A stretch of 64,000 nucleotides of DNA from the NCBI GenBank assembly GCA_036525185.1, contig DATDAW010000041.1:1-64000 (forward strand), written 5' to 3'. This DNA is from DATDAW01 sp036525185. Lineage in GTDB: Bacteria; Verrucomicrobiota; Verrucomicrobiia; Chthoniobacterales; DASVRZ01. Both the position numbers and the translations under genes were made by a program. The notes under the pieces are model-generated. The model worked only from the letters and a program-made list of their open reading frames with translations. It searched no databases and was not told where the DNA came from. Numbering within the stretch: position 1 is the first letter of the stretch; each line of letters begins with the position of its first letter. Shown piece after piece: positions 33,633 through 42,681 of this stretch.

Positions 33633-33870
33633 TGTCTGTTGATCTATCAGCTTCAAACGGTCTGCTTCTTTTGTTCCCGCTCATCGGGTTTCAAATCGTC
33701 ACTGACTGGATCAACTGACGGTTCACCAACTGCACTTGCGCTTGTCTGACTAGCGGCAAATTAGGGCAGAGCTGTGTGAAAGCAAGCGGTTTTGCGGGAG
33801 GTTTTTATGAGCGTTCGTGGGGTCGAAAATAGGACTCGCGCGGGTGACTTTTGCCGTTACTTTTGCCCGG

Positions 33871-34464
33871 ATGTTTACCGGAATCGTCGAGGAAACAGGC
33901 ACAGTGACTTGGCTGCGCCGCACGACAAAAACCTATCAGTTGCTCGTCAGCAGCAAACTGGGGCGAAAAGTTCGTCGTGGGGACAGCGTCGCAATCAACG
34001 GAGCCTGCCTTACGGTCACGACGCAAACCGACGACAAAATCGGTTTCGAGCTCCTGGAAGAAACGCTGAATCGCACGAACCTGCATGCGCTGAAGCCCGA
34101 CTCCAAGGTCAATATCGAACGTGCCATGCGCGCCGGGAACCGTTTCGACGGCCACATGGTGCAGGGCCATGTCGATTGCGTCGGCACAGTTGGTTCGCTT
34201 GAGGCCCATGGAGGCGATCACAGACTGGAAGTTCTTTTCCCTCCCGATTTCGGCCACTACATCGTCTACAAGGGCTCGATCTGCATCAACGGTATCAGTC
34301 TCACCGTTGCAGAGGCTTATGATTCAAGTCTTGTGTGCTGGATTATCCCTTTCACTTACGAAAATACCAATATCCGCGACCTGGCGAGCGGCCAGCCTGT
34401 CAACCTGGAGTTCGACATCCTTGCCAAATACGTCGAGCGGATGCTGGCGAAGCGAGAATTGTAG
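33871..34464 (+). CDS. ribE: Riboflavin synthase alpha subunit
   Basis: 197 residues, two lumazine-binding repeats. The start at 33871 gives the hallmark MFTGIVEETG; the frame is open for 18 codons before it. Repeat 1 has SVAINGACLTV and the repeat junction HFDGHMVQGHVD-like segment (FDGHMVQGHVD); repeat 2 has SICINGISLTV. Converts two 6,7-dimethyl-8-ribityllumazine molecules into riboflavin. The other rib genes are not in the window. Confidence 0.95.
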   Translation: MFTGIVEETGTVTWLRRTTKTYQLLVSSKLGRKVRRGDSVAINGACLTVTTQTDDKIGFELLEETLNRTNLHALKPDSKVNIERAMRAGNRFDGHMVQGHVDCVGTVGSLEAHGGDHRLEVLFPPDFGHYIVYKGSICINGISLTVAEAYDSSLVCWIIPFTYENTNIRDLASGQPVNLEFDILAKYVERMLAKREL

Positions 34465-34539
34465 GCAGCTCATGAATCCAGGATCAGCTCGCAAAGCCGC
34501 GTTGGTCGCTCCGATCTGAATTCGTTTCCGTGATTTCCT

Positions 34540-35118
34540 TCACTCGATTTTCGTCCCCAGCACTTCCAAAAACTTTGCCAGCCATGCCGGATGCGCTGGC
34601 CATGCGGGCGCGGTGACTAAATTTCCATCCACGTACGCTGCGTCCACGGCGATGTTTTGAAATTCCCCGCCGGCCAGGACCACTTCTGGCCCGCAGGCAT
34701 AATAGGCCGAAGCTTTCCGGCCCTTCAGCACACCTGCCGCAGCCAGAATTTGTAATCCATGGCAGATCGCCGCGACGGGTTTCCCAGCATCGAAGAAATG
34801 CCGCACATAGCGGACAACGTCAGCATTCAGCCTCAAATACTCCGGCGCCCGCCCGCCGGGAATCACAAGCGCATCAAAATCCTCCGGTTGCACCTCCGCA
34901 AATGTCGCATTGAGCGTAAAGTTGTGGCCCGGCTTTTCCGAATACGTCTGGTCACCTTCAAAATCGTGAATTGCTGTGCGCACCTTGTCGCCAGCTGATT
35001 TGCCCGGACAGACAGCTGAAACCTTGTGCCCGACCATCAGCAATGCCTGAAACGGCACCATGTTCTCGTAATCTTCGACAAAGTCGCCGGTTATCAGCAG
35101 GATATTTTTGGAATTCAT
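34540..35118 (-). CDS. DJ-1/PfpI family protein
   Basis: 192 residues from the ATG at 35118 (MNSKNILLITGDFVEDYE); the frame is open for 91 codons upstream, across the end of the haem-protein gene, without family similarity. The nucleophile elbow is visible as AICHGLQIL (Cys within A-x-C-H-G), with the preceding Glu in GDFVEDYE and GGRAPEYLR, as in PfpI/YhbO-type proteins. Members act as proteases, glyoxalases or protein deglycases; the true reaction here is not decidable. Cytosolic. Same direction as the haem/kinase pair but 82 bp away. Confidence 0.88.
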   Translation of the reverse strand: MNSKNILLITGDFVEDYENMVPFQALLMVGHKVSAVCPGKSAGDKVRTAIHDFEGDQTYSEKPGHNFTLNATFAEVQPEDFDALVIPGGRAPEYLRLNADVVRYVRHFFDAGKPVAAICHGLQILAAAGVLKGRKASAYYACGPEVVLAGGEFQNIAVDAAYVDGNLVTAPAWPAHPAWLAKFLEVLGTKIE

Positions 35119-35200
35119 AGAGGGATGGCAAAAAATATGCAGCTGGCCTGCCATGTCGAGACGAACAAATCGAGTCAGCGTGAATTCTCCCGAAAGTTCG

Positions 35201-36118
35201 TTACTGGGCGCGCTTGCTGGCGCTGACAAGAGCCACAGCTCCGTTTGCCGCGACAGCGATGGCGATGAAGGCTCCTCCCAGCCATTGCAGCAATCCCCGA
35301 AAACTCTGTTCGGCCATCTTAATTGGAAGTGACATGGGCACTGAAACGATCTGCGCGCCGATGATTTCGTCCATTTTCCAGCCAAAACCATTCGCTGTTC
35401 CGTAGAGTTTAACCATTTCCGGAGGCGCTTTGTCGGCGGTGCTGTGACATTGCAGGCAGCTTACGTTGCCGATCTTGATCGGGCGCGCGAGAAAGAGCGA
35501 TGTGCCGTTGGGTGTATCCCGCGTGCCAATAAACTCGGTCTGTTGCCCGTTGCCGCCCCGGAACTGGTTGACTATGTCGGTCTCCCAATCGGTGGAACGG
35601 TTGCGCGGGTTGGTGGGGTTGAGCGTGGCTTCCTTGTAGAAGTAATCGGGAAATTTCTCTCGCAGGTAATTGAAGATTTCAGTCGCTGCGAACGCAGGAA
35701 CCGACTGAGGGTGAAACTCGGTGTCGAGCAATTCCTCAGGTTTGTCTTTCACGGAATCGATGAGCTTTTGCTGGATTTCGAGAACGCGCTGCTGACCAAG
35801 GAGGAAGCCTTTGCGCGCGCTGGCTCGCAGACCTCCCGCGCCGGCCGAATCAACTGCCTTTGGCAATTCGTCCATCGTTTTCCTGAACTCCGCGATCGCG
35901 GATTCCAGTTTGAAATTCTTGTGCTGAAGCAGAGGGGCAACCTGTTTCGTGGTGTAGGTGCGGCTCGACAACGCAGTTTCCATCATGATCCGCGCGTTTT
36001 GGGTGACCTGATCGCGTGCGTTGGCCTGCAGAACGAGATTTGCGGCGTAGCCAACTGCGCCGAGGCACAAGGCAAGCAAGGGAAGAAAGACGAGGTTGAA
36101 TTTCAGCATTTTCATCAT
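35201..36118 (-). CDS. Membrane-bound c-type haem protein, Tll0287-like (DUF3365) domain
   Basis: 305 residues. TM helix 1 is at about 8-29, TM helix 2 at about 278-299, and the part between should be periplasmic. That region is a Tll0287-like domain with one CxxCH haem site (CLQCH, 221-225) in the context RPIKIGNVSCLQCHSTADKAPPEM. The domain occurs in redox or gas sensors, usually fused to HAMP and output domains; here the protein ends shortly after TM2, so output must come from a partner. Its ATG overlaps the stop of the kinase gene (36115-36118), pointing to coupled translation and perhaps a complex. Confidence 0.85.
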   Translation of the reverse strand: MMKMLKFNLVFLPLLALCLGAVGYAANLVLQANARDQVTQNARIMMETALSSRTYTTKQVAPLLQHKNFKLESAIAEFRKTMDELPKAVDSAGAGGLRASARKGFLLGQQRVLEIQQKLIDSVKDKPEELLDTEFHPQSVPAFAATEIFNYLREKFPDYFYKEATLNPTNPRNRSTDWETDIVNQFRGGNGQQTEFIGTRDTPNGTSLFLARPIKIGNVSCLQCHSTADKAPPEMVKLYGTANGFGWKMDEIIGAQIVSVPMSLPIKMAEQSFRGLLQWLGGAFIAIAVAANGAVALVSASKRAQ

Positions 36119-38889
36119 TGAACACCGCCGTTATGCGTGGCGATGACGCACCGGAAACCGACGTCGTCGTGGCGAAAACTCGGATCGTAGCCGCGCCGGT
36201 AGGAAGACAGCATTTTCTCCTGACGTGACGTCGCCCATGAGCCGCCGCGTAGCACGCGCCATTTGGAGGTGTTGTTATACAGATCCGCGCACCACTCCCA
36301 CACATTGCCACCGAGACCGAAAATGCCGGCCGCGTTCGCGGGGTAACTCATCACGGGGGCCGTGCGCGGAAAATTGTCCTGATAGTTTGCGATCACAGCC
36401 CATTTCACGGGTGCGCCAGGGCGCGCCTCGGCTCCTGCGTAATTGCCGGCGTTCGGGGGTGGGGGATATTGGCTGCCCCACGGGTAAACTTCGGGGATTT
36501 TTTCGCTGCGATCCTCGGGCGTTGGGCCGGTTTCGTCCTTAAGACCTGCCGCTTGACTCCATTCGAAATCGGTCGGCAAGCGATAGGTTTCCACTGGCGA
36601 TAAAGCGCCTTCGTTCCGTTCCTTGCGGGTAAGCCAAGCGCAAAATTGCTTCGCATCGTCCCAGCTCAACCCCACGATCGGGTGATCCGGTGACTGCGGA
36701 AATCCGGGATTTTTCCAACTATTGCCGTGTTGCTTGAAACCATCTTGGGCGAGCGAATACATACCGCCCTCAGCATCATACCCGGTGGCATCAACAAATG
36801 CCTGAAAGTCACGCAGCCGCGTCTCGCAAACGGCAAAATGGATTTCTTCCAAGGGCACGAAACGCATTCCGAGACTGTTCACCCACGGTTTTCCAACCTG
36901 AAGTGGAGCGATGGGGATGTTGCGGACGACCGCCGCTTTTGGGGACGTGGCGGGGGTAGTCAACGGGGGCTCATTAGCTGTCGGAGCCGAATGGTTCAAA
37001 TAGAACAACGCTGCGCCCGCGAAGATAACAATTATTGCGATTACCGATGCGAAAACGACAGGCGGTCGGAAGTTGTGCGCGGCGGATTCTGCCTTGGAAC
37101 GGCCGGGCAAGTCTTTCATCGAAACCAGCCTGCGGCTATCGCTCCCCTTGAAGGCCGGTTGGCTGGGGGGCCTTTTCCCATGCTCGCTCCCAAGCGTTGC
37201 ATTGAGCGCGTTGTAAAACTCGGTGGCTGTGGCGAAAGCCCTGAAGGTTTCGAGACTACGCCTCAAAACGGCGTTGCCTTCCTCGGACAAACTTGCAAGC
37301 GGCGTGAATTGGCCTGCTTTGCCGCCGAGCAATTCGTAAACAAGCGCGCCTAGCTGAGCAACGTCGCCGTCTGCGTCGCGTTTGGTCCCAATCGTCGCCT
37401 GAACTCCCCAAGGTGTGGGTTCCCCTCCTTCCATCCAACCGCCAATCGGATCTACTTTAACCACAAACGTCGGCCACTCATCGAGCGGACAGCGCAGCAT
37501 GACATTCGTAGCCGTATCTCCTGTTCCATCCGGGAAATGCACAAACACGCTGCGTGCACTCATCTCGATCTTGATCTGCAATTCGCGCGCCCTGTCGACC
37601 GCACCTGCGAGGTGACCAAGCAAGAGGAGGCCTTCACGCAAGGTTAGTTCGCGACGCGCCCTGAGTAGATCGATTAGAGGAAATCCCTCCAGCCATTCCA
37701 GAATGGCAGCACTGAAGGTCGCTTCCCGTTCGAACGCCAGTACTTCCATCAAGCAAGGATGCGGCGCGCGCTGCAACAGACTGACTGCCTCCTCGATCTG
37801 TGCCAGGACCGCTGCCGGACCGCGCAGGATTTTCAGCAACACGCGCTTTTTTAAGAGCGTATCTTCACCGTGAAATGTGGTGCCGGGATTCTTCGGATCA
37901 AGGTCTTCGATCAGCCGGTAACGTCCCTTGATGACACCTCCGGTCCGCGGGCTTGAACTTAGCCCGTTACTGCCGCTCAAGACGACGGTTTCAAAGTTCG
38001 CGCCGTCACCGGCTAACGAAACCGATGGCGGCGGCGCGGATTTCAAGCTGTCGATGCAGGCCCTCAGATCGACGCGCAACTGGGAAGGTGACTGCATGCG
38101 TTCGTGCGGATCTTTTTGCAACATCCGGCGCAGCACGGCAACGACATCCGTGGGAAGGACCGCCAGCGATTCGAAGGCCGGCGACCTATCGAGATGCTGG
38201 GCGATGACGCTTGCCACGGTCCCCATAAAGGGCGGCCTGCCAGTCAGCATGAACCAGAGCGTGACGCCGAGTGAATAAATATCCGAGCGCACATCCTCGG
38301 CCTGCCCGTTGAGTTGTTCCGGACTAGCAAAATAGGGCGTCCCAACAAAACCGGTGGCGGTGAGCGCACCGCTGGCTGCCTGCACGACCGCGGATTTCAC
38401 GAGACCGAAATCAATGACCTTGACCAGAATCTCGTCATCGCTTTCGCGCACGAGCATTAGATTCGATGGTTTGATGTCACGGTGCACCAGATGCTTTTTT
38501 TCGGCGGCGATCAGTGCGCAGGCGACTTGCTGCGCGATGTCGAGCGCCAACAGCGTGGGGAGCGGGCCGTCGCGCTTGACCATTGCGTCGACTGTCTCGC
38601 CGTCGATCAATTCCATCGCGTAGTAGCACACGTCGCCGTGTTTACCGAGGTGGAATACTGAAGCCACATTGCGATGGCGCAGTTGAGCTGCCCCACGAGC
38701 CTCGCGAAGGAATCGTTCGGCGGCTATCCCATCGCTCACCAGGCTGGAATTGATGACCTTAAGGGCCACGTTGCAGCACAAGTTCGTATCGAATGCTTTG
38801 TAGGTAATGCCCATCGCCCCGCGGCCCAATTCCACCAATGTGCCATCGGGATTCTCCAGAAGCTGATAGTGCTCGAACGCTTCCGCCAT
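36115..38889 (-). CDS. Ser/Thr kinase - pseudokinase - TM - formylglycine-generating-enzyme-like protein
   Basis: 924 residues from the ATG at 38889 (MAEAFEHYQLL); an upstream ATG at 38934 would add 15. Domain 1 (about 6-285) is a Hanks-type kinase: VALKVI lysine near 44, HRDIKPSN from 136, DFG near 160, GTPYFASPEQ activation segment. Domain 2 (about 320-565) starts GRYRLIEDL and has a VLLKIL lysine but no HRD or DFG, so it looks like a pseudokinase. A TM helix lies at about 611-631. The C-terminal, probably periplasmic, FGE-sulfatase domain (about 668-918) has WVNSLGMRFVPL, LPTDFEWSQAAG, GNVWEWCADLY and RVLRGGSW. Such FGE domains often bind rather than modify. Coupled to the haem protein downstream. 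Confidence 0.9.
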   Translation of the reverse strand: MAEAFEHYQLLENPDGTLVELGRGAMGITYKAFDTNLCCNVALKVINSSLVSDGIAAERFLREARGAAQLRHRNVASVFHLGKHGDVCYYAMELIDGETVDAMVKRDGPLPTLLALDIAQQVACALIAAEKKHLVHRDIKPSNLMLVRESDDEILVKVIDFGLVKSAVVQAASGALTATGFVGTPYFASPEQLNGQAEDVRSDIYSLGVTLWFMLTGRPPFMGTVASVIAQHLDRSPAFESLAVLPTDVVAVLRRMLQKDPHERMQSPSQLRVDLRACIDSLKSAPPPSVSLAGDGANFETVVLSGSNGLSSSPRTGGVIKGRYRLIEDLDPKNPGTTFHGEDTLLKKRVLLKILRGPAAVLAQIEEAVSLLQRAPHPCLMEVLAFEREATFSAAILEWLEGFPLIDLLRARRELTLREGLLLLGHLAGAVDRARELQIKIEMSARSVFVHFPDGTGDTATNVMLRCPLDEWPTFVVKVDPIGGWMEGGEPTPWGVQATIGTKRDADGDVAQLGALVYELLGGKAGQFTPLASLSEEGNAVLRRSLETFRAFATATEFYNALNATLGSEHGKRPPSQPAFKGSDSRRLVSMKDLPGRSKAESAAHNFRPPVVFASVIAIIVIFAGAALFYLNHSAPTANEPPLTTPATSPKAAVVRNIPIAPLQVGKPWVNSLGMRFVPLEEIHFAVCETRLRDFQAFVDATGYDAEGGMYSLAQDGFKQHGNSWKNPGFPQSPDHPIVGLSWDDAKQFCAWLTRKERNEGALSPVETYRLPTDFEWSQAAGLKDETGPTPEDRSEKIPEVYPWGSQYPPPPNAGNYAGAEARPGAPVKWAVIANYQDNFPRTAPVMSYPANAAGIFGLGGNVWEWCADLYNNTSKWRVLRGGSWATSRQEKMLSSYRRGYDPSFRHDDVGFRCVIATHNGGVQ

Positions 38890-39044
38890 AAAAAATCCAC
38901 CGAGATGCCGGACAATAAAAGGATTCAATAACACGTCACCCCGTGGAGTCCAGAACCATCATTTCCAATCCGGTGGCAACCTTTCAGTCAATCCCGGCGA
39001 ATGGACAGTGACGATCCTGCCTGCTAGCACCAACGCGCGAACGT

Positions 39045-39953
39045 TCACTTCTCGAACTGCTCCACAACTGCTGTACATAGTCCCAGAAACGTCTCCTCCG
39101 CCAGATTCAGGGGGCGCGATTTGAGATACATGGCCGCCCATTTCCTTCGAAGGCCCGGGCGCGGCATGGGAATCGCCACGATCGAACCGTTTTCCAGTTC
39201 CCGCACGGATCCCCACCTTGGTGCGATCGCCACACCGAGGCCGAGTTTTACCAGTTCCTTGATCGCCTCCATGCTGCTCATCTCGATGTAACTCTGCAGC
39301 CGAAGTCCCTGGCTTAGCAGGTAGCTTTCGATCATCTGAAATGTATAGCTGCGTCGGTTGTAGAGGATGAAATGCTGCTCCCGAAGTTCCTTGCGATTTA
39401 CTTGCCCGGACGTGCACCACGGATGCATTGGGCTCACTAGAAACATCAGGTTGTCTTCGAAAAGATCACGCGACGTCAGCTGTTCCATCGAGTCCGGCTT
39501 TACTCCAAGCGCGATGTCGATGGCACCGCTTTCCAGGCCATCGATCATATCCGGCGCATCTTCGGGTATCACTGAAACGATGTAGTGCGGAAAGCATTCC
39601 TTGAATTCGCGCAACACGGTCGGAAGAATAAACTGCGACGCCGATGTGTTGCATCCGATCCGCAATTCTCCGCGATCGATGGCGTCCATGTTCGAAATTC
39701 GTCGGCGGGCGTTTGCCATCGCAAGCAGGATCGCTTCGGCGTCGATCTGCAATCGCTGCCCTTCACGCGTCAGGTAAACGCGCTTGGCGCTCTTGTAGAA
39801 TAACTGGCAACCCAAATCCTCTTCCAGCGTCCGGATCGTGTGGCTGATCGCGGATTGCGTGAGCCCCAGCTCGCGAGCCGTCTGGGTAAAACTGCCGAGA
39901 CGCGCCATCGTGACAAAAGCGCGCAGCTGGCGGGAATCGATCACTTCCAACAT
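39045..39953 (-). CDS. LysR-family transcriptional regulator, probably of nitrate assimilation
   Basis: 302 residues from the ATG at 39953 (MLEVIDSRQLRAF). N-terminal winged helix-turn-helix with RLGSFTQTARELGLTQSAISHTIRTLEEDLG, then a substrate-binding domain (about 95-295, RIGCNTSASQFILPTVLREF). It is divergent from the nitrate genes with a 312-bp shared control region, the classical LysR arrangement. Cyanobacterial NtcB, a LysR protein for nitrite-responsive nitrate genes, is the functional analogue I would propose; this is inference from context. Confidence 0.88.
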   Translation of the reverse strand: MLEVIDSRQLRAFVTMARLGSFTQTARELGLTQSAISHTIRTLEEDLGCQLFYKSAKRVYLTREGQRLQIDAEAILLAMANARRRISNMDAIDRGELRIGCNTSASQFILPTVLREFKECFPHYIVSVIPEDAPDMIDGLESGAIDIALGVKPDSMEQLTSRDLFEDNLMFLVSPMHPWCTSGQVNRKELREQHFILYNRRSYTFQMIESYLLSQGLRLQSYIEMSSMEAIKELVKLGLGVAIAPRWGSVRELENGSIVAIPMPRPGLRRKWAAMYLKSRPLNLAEETFLGLCTAVVEQFEK

Positions 39954-40265
39954 TACGAGAGCCCCCAATTTTTTAAAACCTGGGTATTCTTAGGGGATAA
40001 CAATGTTCCATTTTTTCCATTATGGCGATTATTGATCATTTGGATCTCCCATTTTAAAAGGCTTTTGGCCGACTGGTTGACGCGTAGTGGCACAAAAAAA
40101 TCCTGTCGTCCCACCCTGGGACTCGCCCCTTCCCTCGGCCAAACGCCGAAAACACGTCGCGCGGAAACTCATCGTCATGAAACATGAGCAGAATTCATGC
40201 ACTGGCCAACAACTATTCATGATCTTTATGCGACTTTTTACGTGGCATGGCATCCCCATTGCTAA
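39954..40265. promoter_or_regulatory. Divergent control region of the LysR gene and nitrate operon
   Basis: 312 bp without a gene. The half nearest the regulator is AT-rich (39965-40055, TTCCATTTTTTCCATTATGG) and should hold the promoters. I could not identify a clear -35/-10 pair or a convincing T-N11-A LysR box, nor a leader hairpin with terminator ahead of the first nitrate gene. Confidence 0.5.
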
Positions 40266-41339
40266 ATGTCTCCGCCAATGCCAAACCCTCGCACAACGTC
40301 AGCCAGACCTTCCGCTCCTGTTCCAACGAACGGAGCGCCCGTTTTGCGCATCGGGTATGTGCCACTGGTGGACTGCGCGCCCATCATCGCCGCGCAGGAA
40401 CTCGGCATTTTCTCGAAACATGGGCTGAATGTGGTGCTCTCCCGCGAAGTCGGCTGGGCCACCATCAAGGAAAAGATCTTCTATGGCGAGATCGATGCCG
40501 CGCATGCGCCTGCCGGCATGGCGTTTGCAATGAAACTTGGAATTCAGTGCCGGCCCTGTGATGTCCAAACGTCGTTTATCCTCAGCCTCAACGGTAACGC
40601 GATTACGCTTTCCTCTACTCTTTGGAAAAAGGGTGTCACTGATGCTGGGAGCCTCCTTCAACTTATTCGCGGCCATCGGGAGGAGCGTCTAGTCCTCGGG
40701 GTCGTCTCACGGGTTTCTTCCCACCATTTTCTCATGCGACACTGGCTGCAGCAGGCCGGAATTGATCCTGATCGCGACGTCCGGATCGTTGTGATTCCGC
40801 CAGCGCAGATGTTTCCCACGCTGCGAGCCGGACTTCTCGACGGCTATTGTGTTGGAGAGCCCTACAACTCCCGCGCCATTCTCGAAGGCGCCGGGTGGTG
40901 CCCGGCCACCAGCCTCGATCTGGCTCCCCAGCATCCAGAAAAGGCATTCATTGTTCGGGCCGACTTTCCGGAACGCCGCCTGGAGGAATACCTCGCCGCA
41001 ATTCGTGCTCTGCATGAGGCCGCGCAATTCTGTGACGACCCCGCTCATCGGGAGGAGCTCATCGCTATGCTCGAACGGACGGCGCTCCCTGGGACCGCCG
41101 TTTATATGCGCAACTCGCTTATCGGTCCGTTTCAACACGGTTGTGGCATCACCAAAGCGCTTCCTGATTTTCACCGTTTTTACCGGGACGACACCAATCG
41201 CCCTGACCTCGGCAAGGCGGCCTGGACACTCGATCACCTGCAATCCGCAGACATTTTCAAACCCAGCGAGGCAAATCTACATGACCTCGCCGGCACGGTT
41301 TTCCGCGAAGAATACTTCGATCTCGCTCTCGCCTCCTGA
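40266..41339 (+). CDS. NrtA/NasS-like nitrate-binding protein without signal peptide
   Basis: 357 residues of the CmpA/NrtA family: LRIGYVPLVDCAPIIAAQELGIFSKHGL, the DAAHAPAGMAFAM block and LLDGYCVGEPYNSRAI. The first about 25 residues are Pro/Ser/Thr-rich with no hydrophobic core, so there is no Sec or Tat signal and it is probably cytosolic. Cytosolic NrtA homologues such as NasS act as nitrate sensors that control an antiterminator (NasT); no NasT is present here. First gene of the operon, 16 bp before the Tat-exported homologue. Confidence 0.8.
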   Translation: MSPPMPNPRTTSARPSAPVPTNGAPVLRIGYVPLVDCAPIIAAQELGIFSKHGLNVVLSREVGWATIKEKIFYGEIDAAHAPAGMAFAMKLGIQCRPCDVQTSFILSLNGNAITLSSTLWKKGVTDAGSLLQLIRGHREERLVLGVVSRVSSHHFLMRHWLQQAGIDPDRDVRIVVIPPAQMFPTLRAGLLDGYCVGEPYNSRAILEGAGWCPATSLDLAPQHPEKAFIVRADFPERRLEEYLAAIRALHEAAQFCDDPAHREELIAMLERTALPGTAVYMRNSLIGPFQHGCGITKALPDFHRFYRDDTNRPDLGKAAWTLDHLQSADIFKPSEANLHDLAGTVFREEYFDLALAS

Positions 41340-41355
41340 CCCCATCCAACCATCC

Positions 41356-42663
41356 ATGCAAACACCTGACGCTAACAAATCCGCCCCAACGACAGTAGTC
41401 TCCCGACGCCAGTTTCTCGGCTCCGCCGCCAAGGGACTCGGCCTCGCCGCGCTTCTCAACGGTCTGCCGGGAGGCTGGGTCGGCAGCGTCTTTGCCGATG
41501 ACGCGCCGGAAGTCGCGGATGTAAAAATTGGCATCATCGCACTAACAGACTGTTCACCTTTCGTCATCGCCCATGAAAAAGGTTTTTTCAAAAAATACGG
41601 AATCAACTCCACGATCAGCAAAGGAGCGAACTGGGCTGCCATTCGCGATTCGCTGACCAACGGTGACAATCAGGCTACCCACATGCTTCTCGGCATGCCG
41701 CTTGCCTCGACTATGGGGCTCGGCGGGGCTCCGAAACGGCCCATCATCATTCCCTGGATCGTCAATCGCAACGGCCAGGCTATCACCCTGAAGGCAGATC
41801 TTGCGGGGAAAGTCGCCGAGGACCCGAAAGCCCTCAAACCGTTTGTTGATGAAGCCAAGAAATCCGGCCCGCCGCTTACCTTTGCGATGACCTTTCCACC
41901 GGGCACCCACGCAATGTGGATTCGCTACTGGCTCGCCGCGGGCGGTGTCAATCCCGGTGACGCCAAAGGCGCCGGCGCGGATATTCAGCTGATCACGGTT
42001 CCCCCTCCGCAGATGGTTGCCAACATGAAGGTCGGCAAGATGGACGGTTTTTGCGTAGGTGAACCGTGGAATGCGCGGGCCATTGCCGACAAGATAGGCT
42101 TCACCGCTATTACCACACAGGCCATTTGGAAAGACCACCCGGAAAAAGTCTGCGCCTTTACCGAGGACTTCGCCGCAAAAAATCCAAAAACGGTCAAAGC
42201 CGTTCTCAAAGGCCTGCATGACGCCAGTGTCTGGCTCGACGACCTAAAGAACCGAGTCGAACAAGCCAGCATCGTCGGAACGGCGAGCTATATTAACTGC
42301 CCTCCCGGTCTCATTGGGCCGCGTCTCCTGGGCAAATACGACATGGGTGACGGCCGCAAATTCGAGGATCCGAATTACATGATCTTTAGTTCGCGCAACT
42401 GCAACTATCCTCAGCCGAAATACGCCAAATGGTGGCTCACACAGTTCCGCCGCTGGGGTATGGTTTCGGGGGCGCCGGATTACGAAGGCGTGGCCAAACA
42501 GGTCATGCAACCAGGAATCTATGAAGAGACCATGAAGGAAATCGGCTACACATCCGGCGGCCTCGACGACAAACCGGAAACCCTGTTCGACGGCATCACG
42601 TTCGACCCAGCCAAACCCGAGGAATACGCCGCTTCGTTCGCCGTCAAAACGCCTGTTGGTTAA
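41356..42663 (+). CDS. nrtA: Nitrate ABC transporter substrate-binding protein (Tat-exported)
   Basis: 435 residues from the ATG at 41356. Tat signal: SRRQFLGSAAKG with a hydrophobic stretch ending near VFADDAPE. The mature protein matches NrtA: VKIGIIALTDCSPFVIAHEKGFFKKYGI, GANWAAIRDSLTNGD, MTFPPGTHAMWIRYWLAAGGV and MDGFCVGEPWNARAI, the last contributing to the nitrate site in known NrtA. Captures nitrate or nitrite in the periplasm for NrtB. It is the only one of the three homologues here with an export signal. Confidence 0.92.
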   Translation: MQTPDANKSAPTTVVSRRQFLGSAAKGLGLAALLNGLPGGWVGSVFADDAPEVADVKIGIIALTDCSPFVIAHEKGFFKKYGINSTISKGANWAAIRDSLTNGDNQATHMLLGMPLASTMGLGGAPKRPIIIPWIVNRNGQAITLKADLAGKVAEDPKALKPFVDEAKKSGPPLTFAMTFPPGTHAMWIRYWLAAGGVNPGDAKGAGADIQLITVPPPQMVANMKVGKMDGFCVGEPWNARAIADKIGFTAITTQAIWKDHPEKVCAFTEDFAAKNPKTVKAVLKGLHDASVWLDDLKNRVEQASIVGTASYINCPPGLIGPRLLGKYDMGDGRKFEDPNYMIFSSRNCNYPQPKYAKWWLTQFRRWGMVSGAPDYEGVAKQVMQPGIYEETMKEIGYTSGGLDDKPETLFDGITFDPAKPEEYAASFAVKTPVG

Positions 42664-42681
42664 CATCTTTTGAATCTGCCC

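Noticed and set aside
34540..35391. Longer form of the PfpI-like protein (91 extra residues)
   Set aside because: The extension overlaps the haem-protein gene and lacks family similarity; the ATG at 35118 gives the normal family start.
41554..42219. Minus-strand frame opposite nrtA, and a similar one opposite the third homologue (42694-43476)
   Set aside because: Antisense to well-recognised genes, with composition typical of shadow frames. Their presence in both paralogues reflects the similarity of the sense genes.
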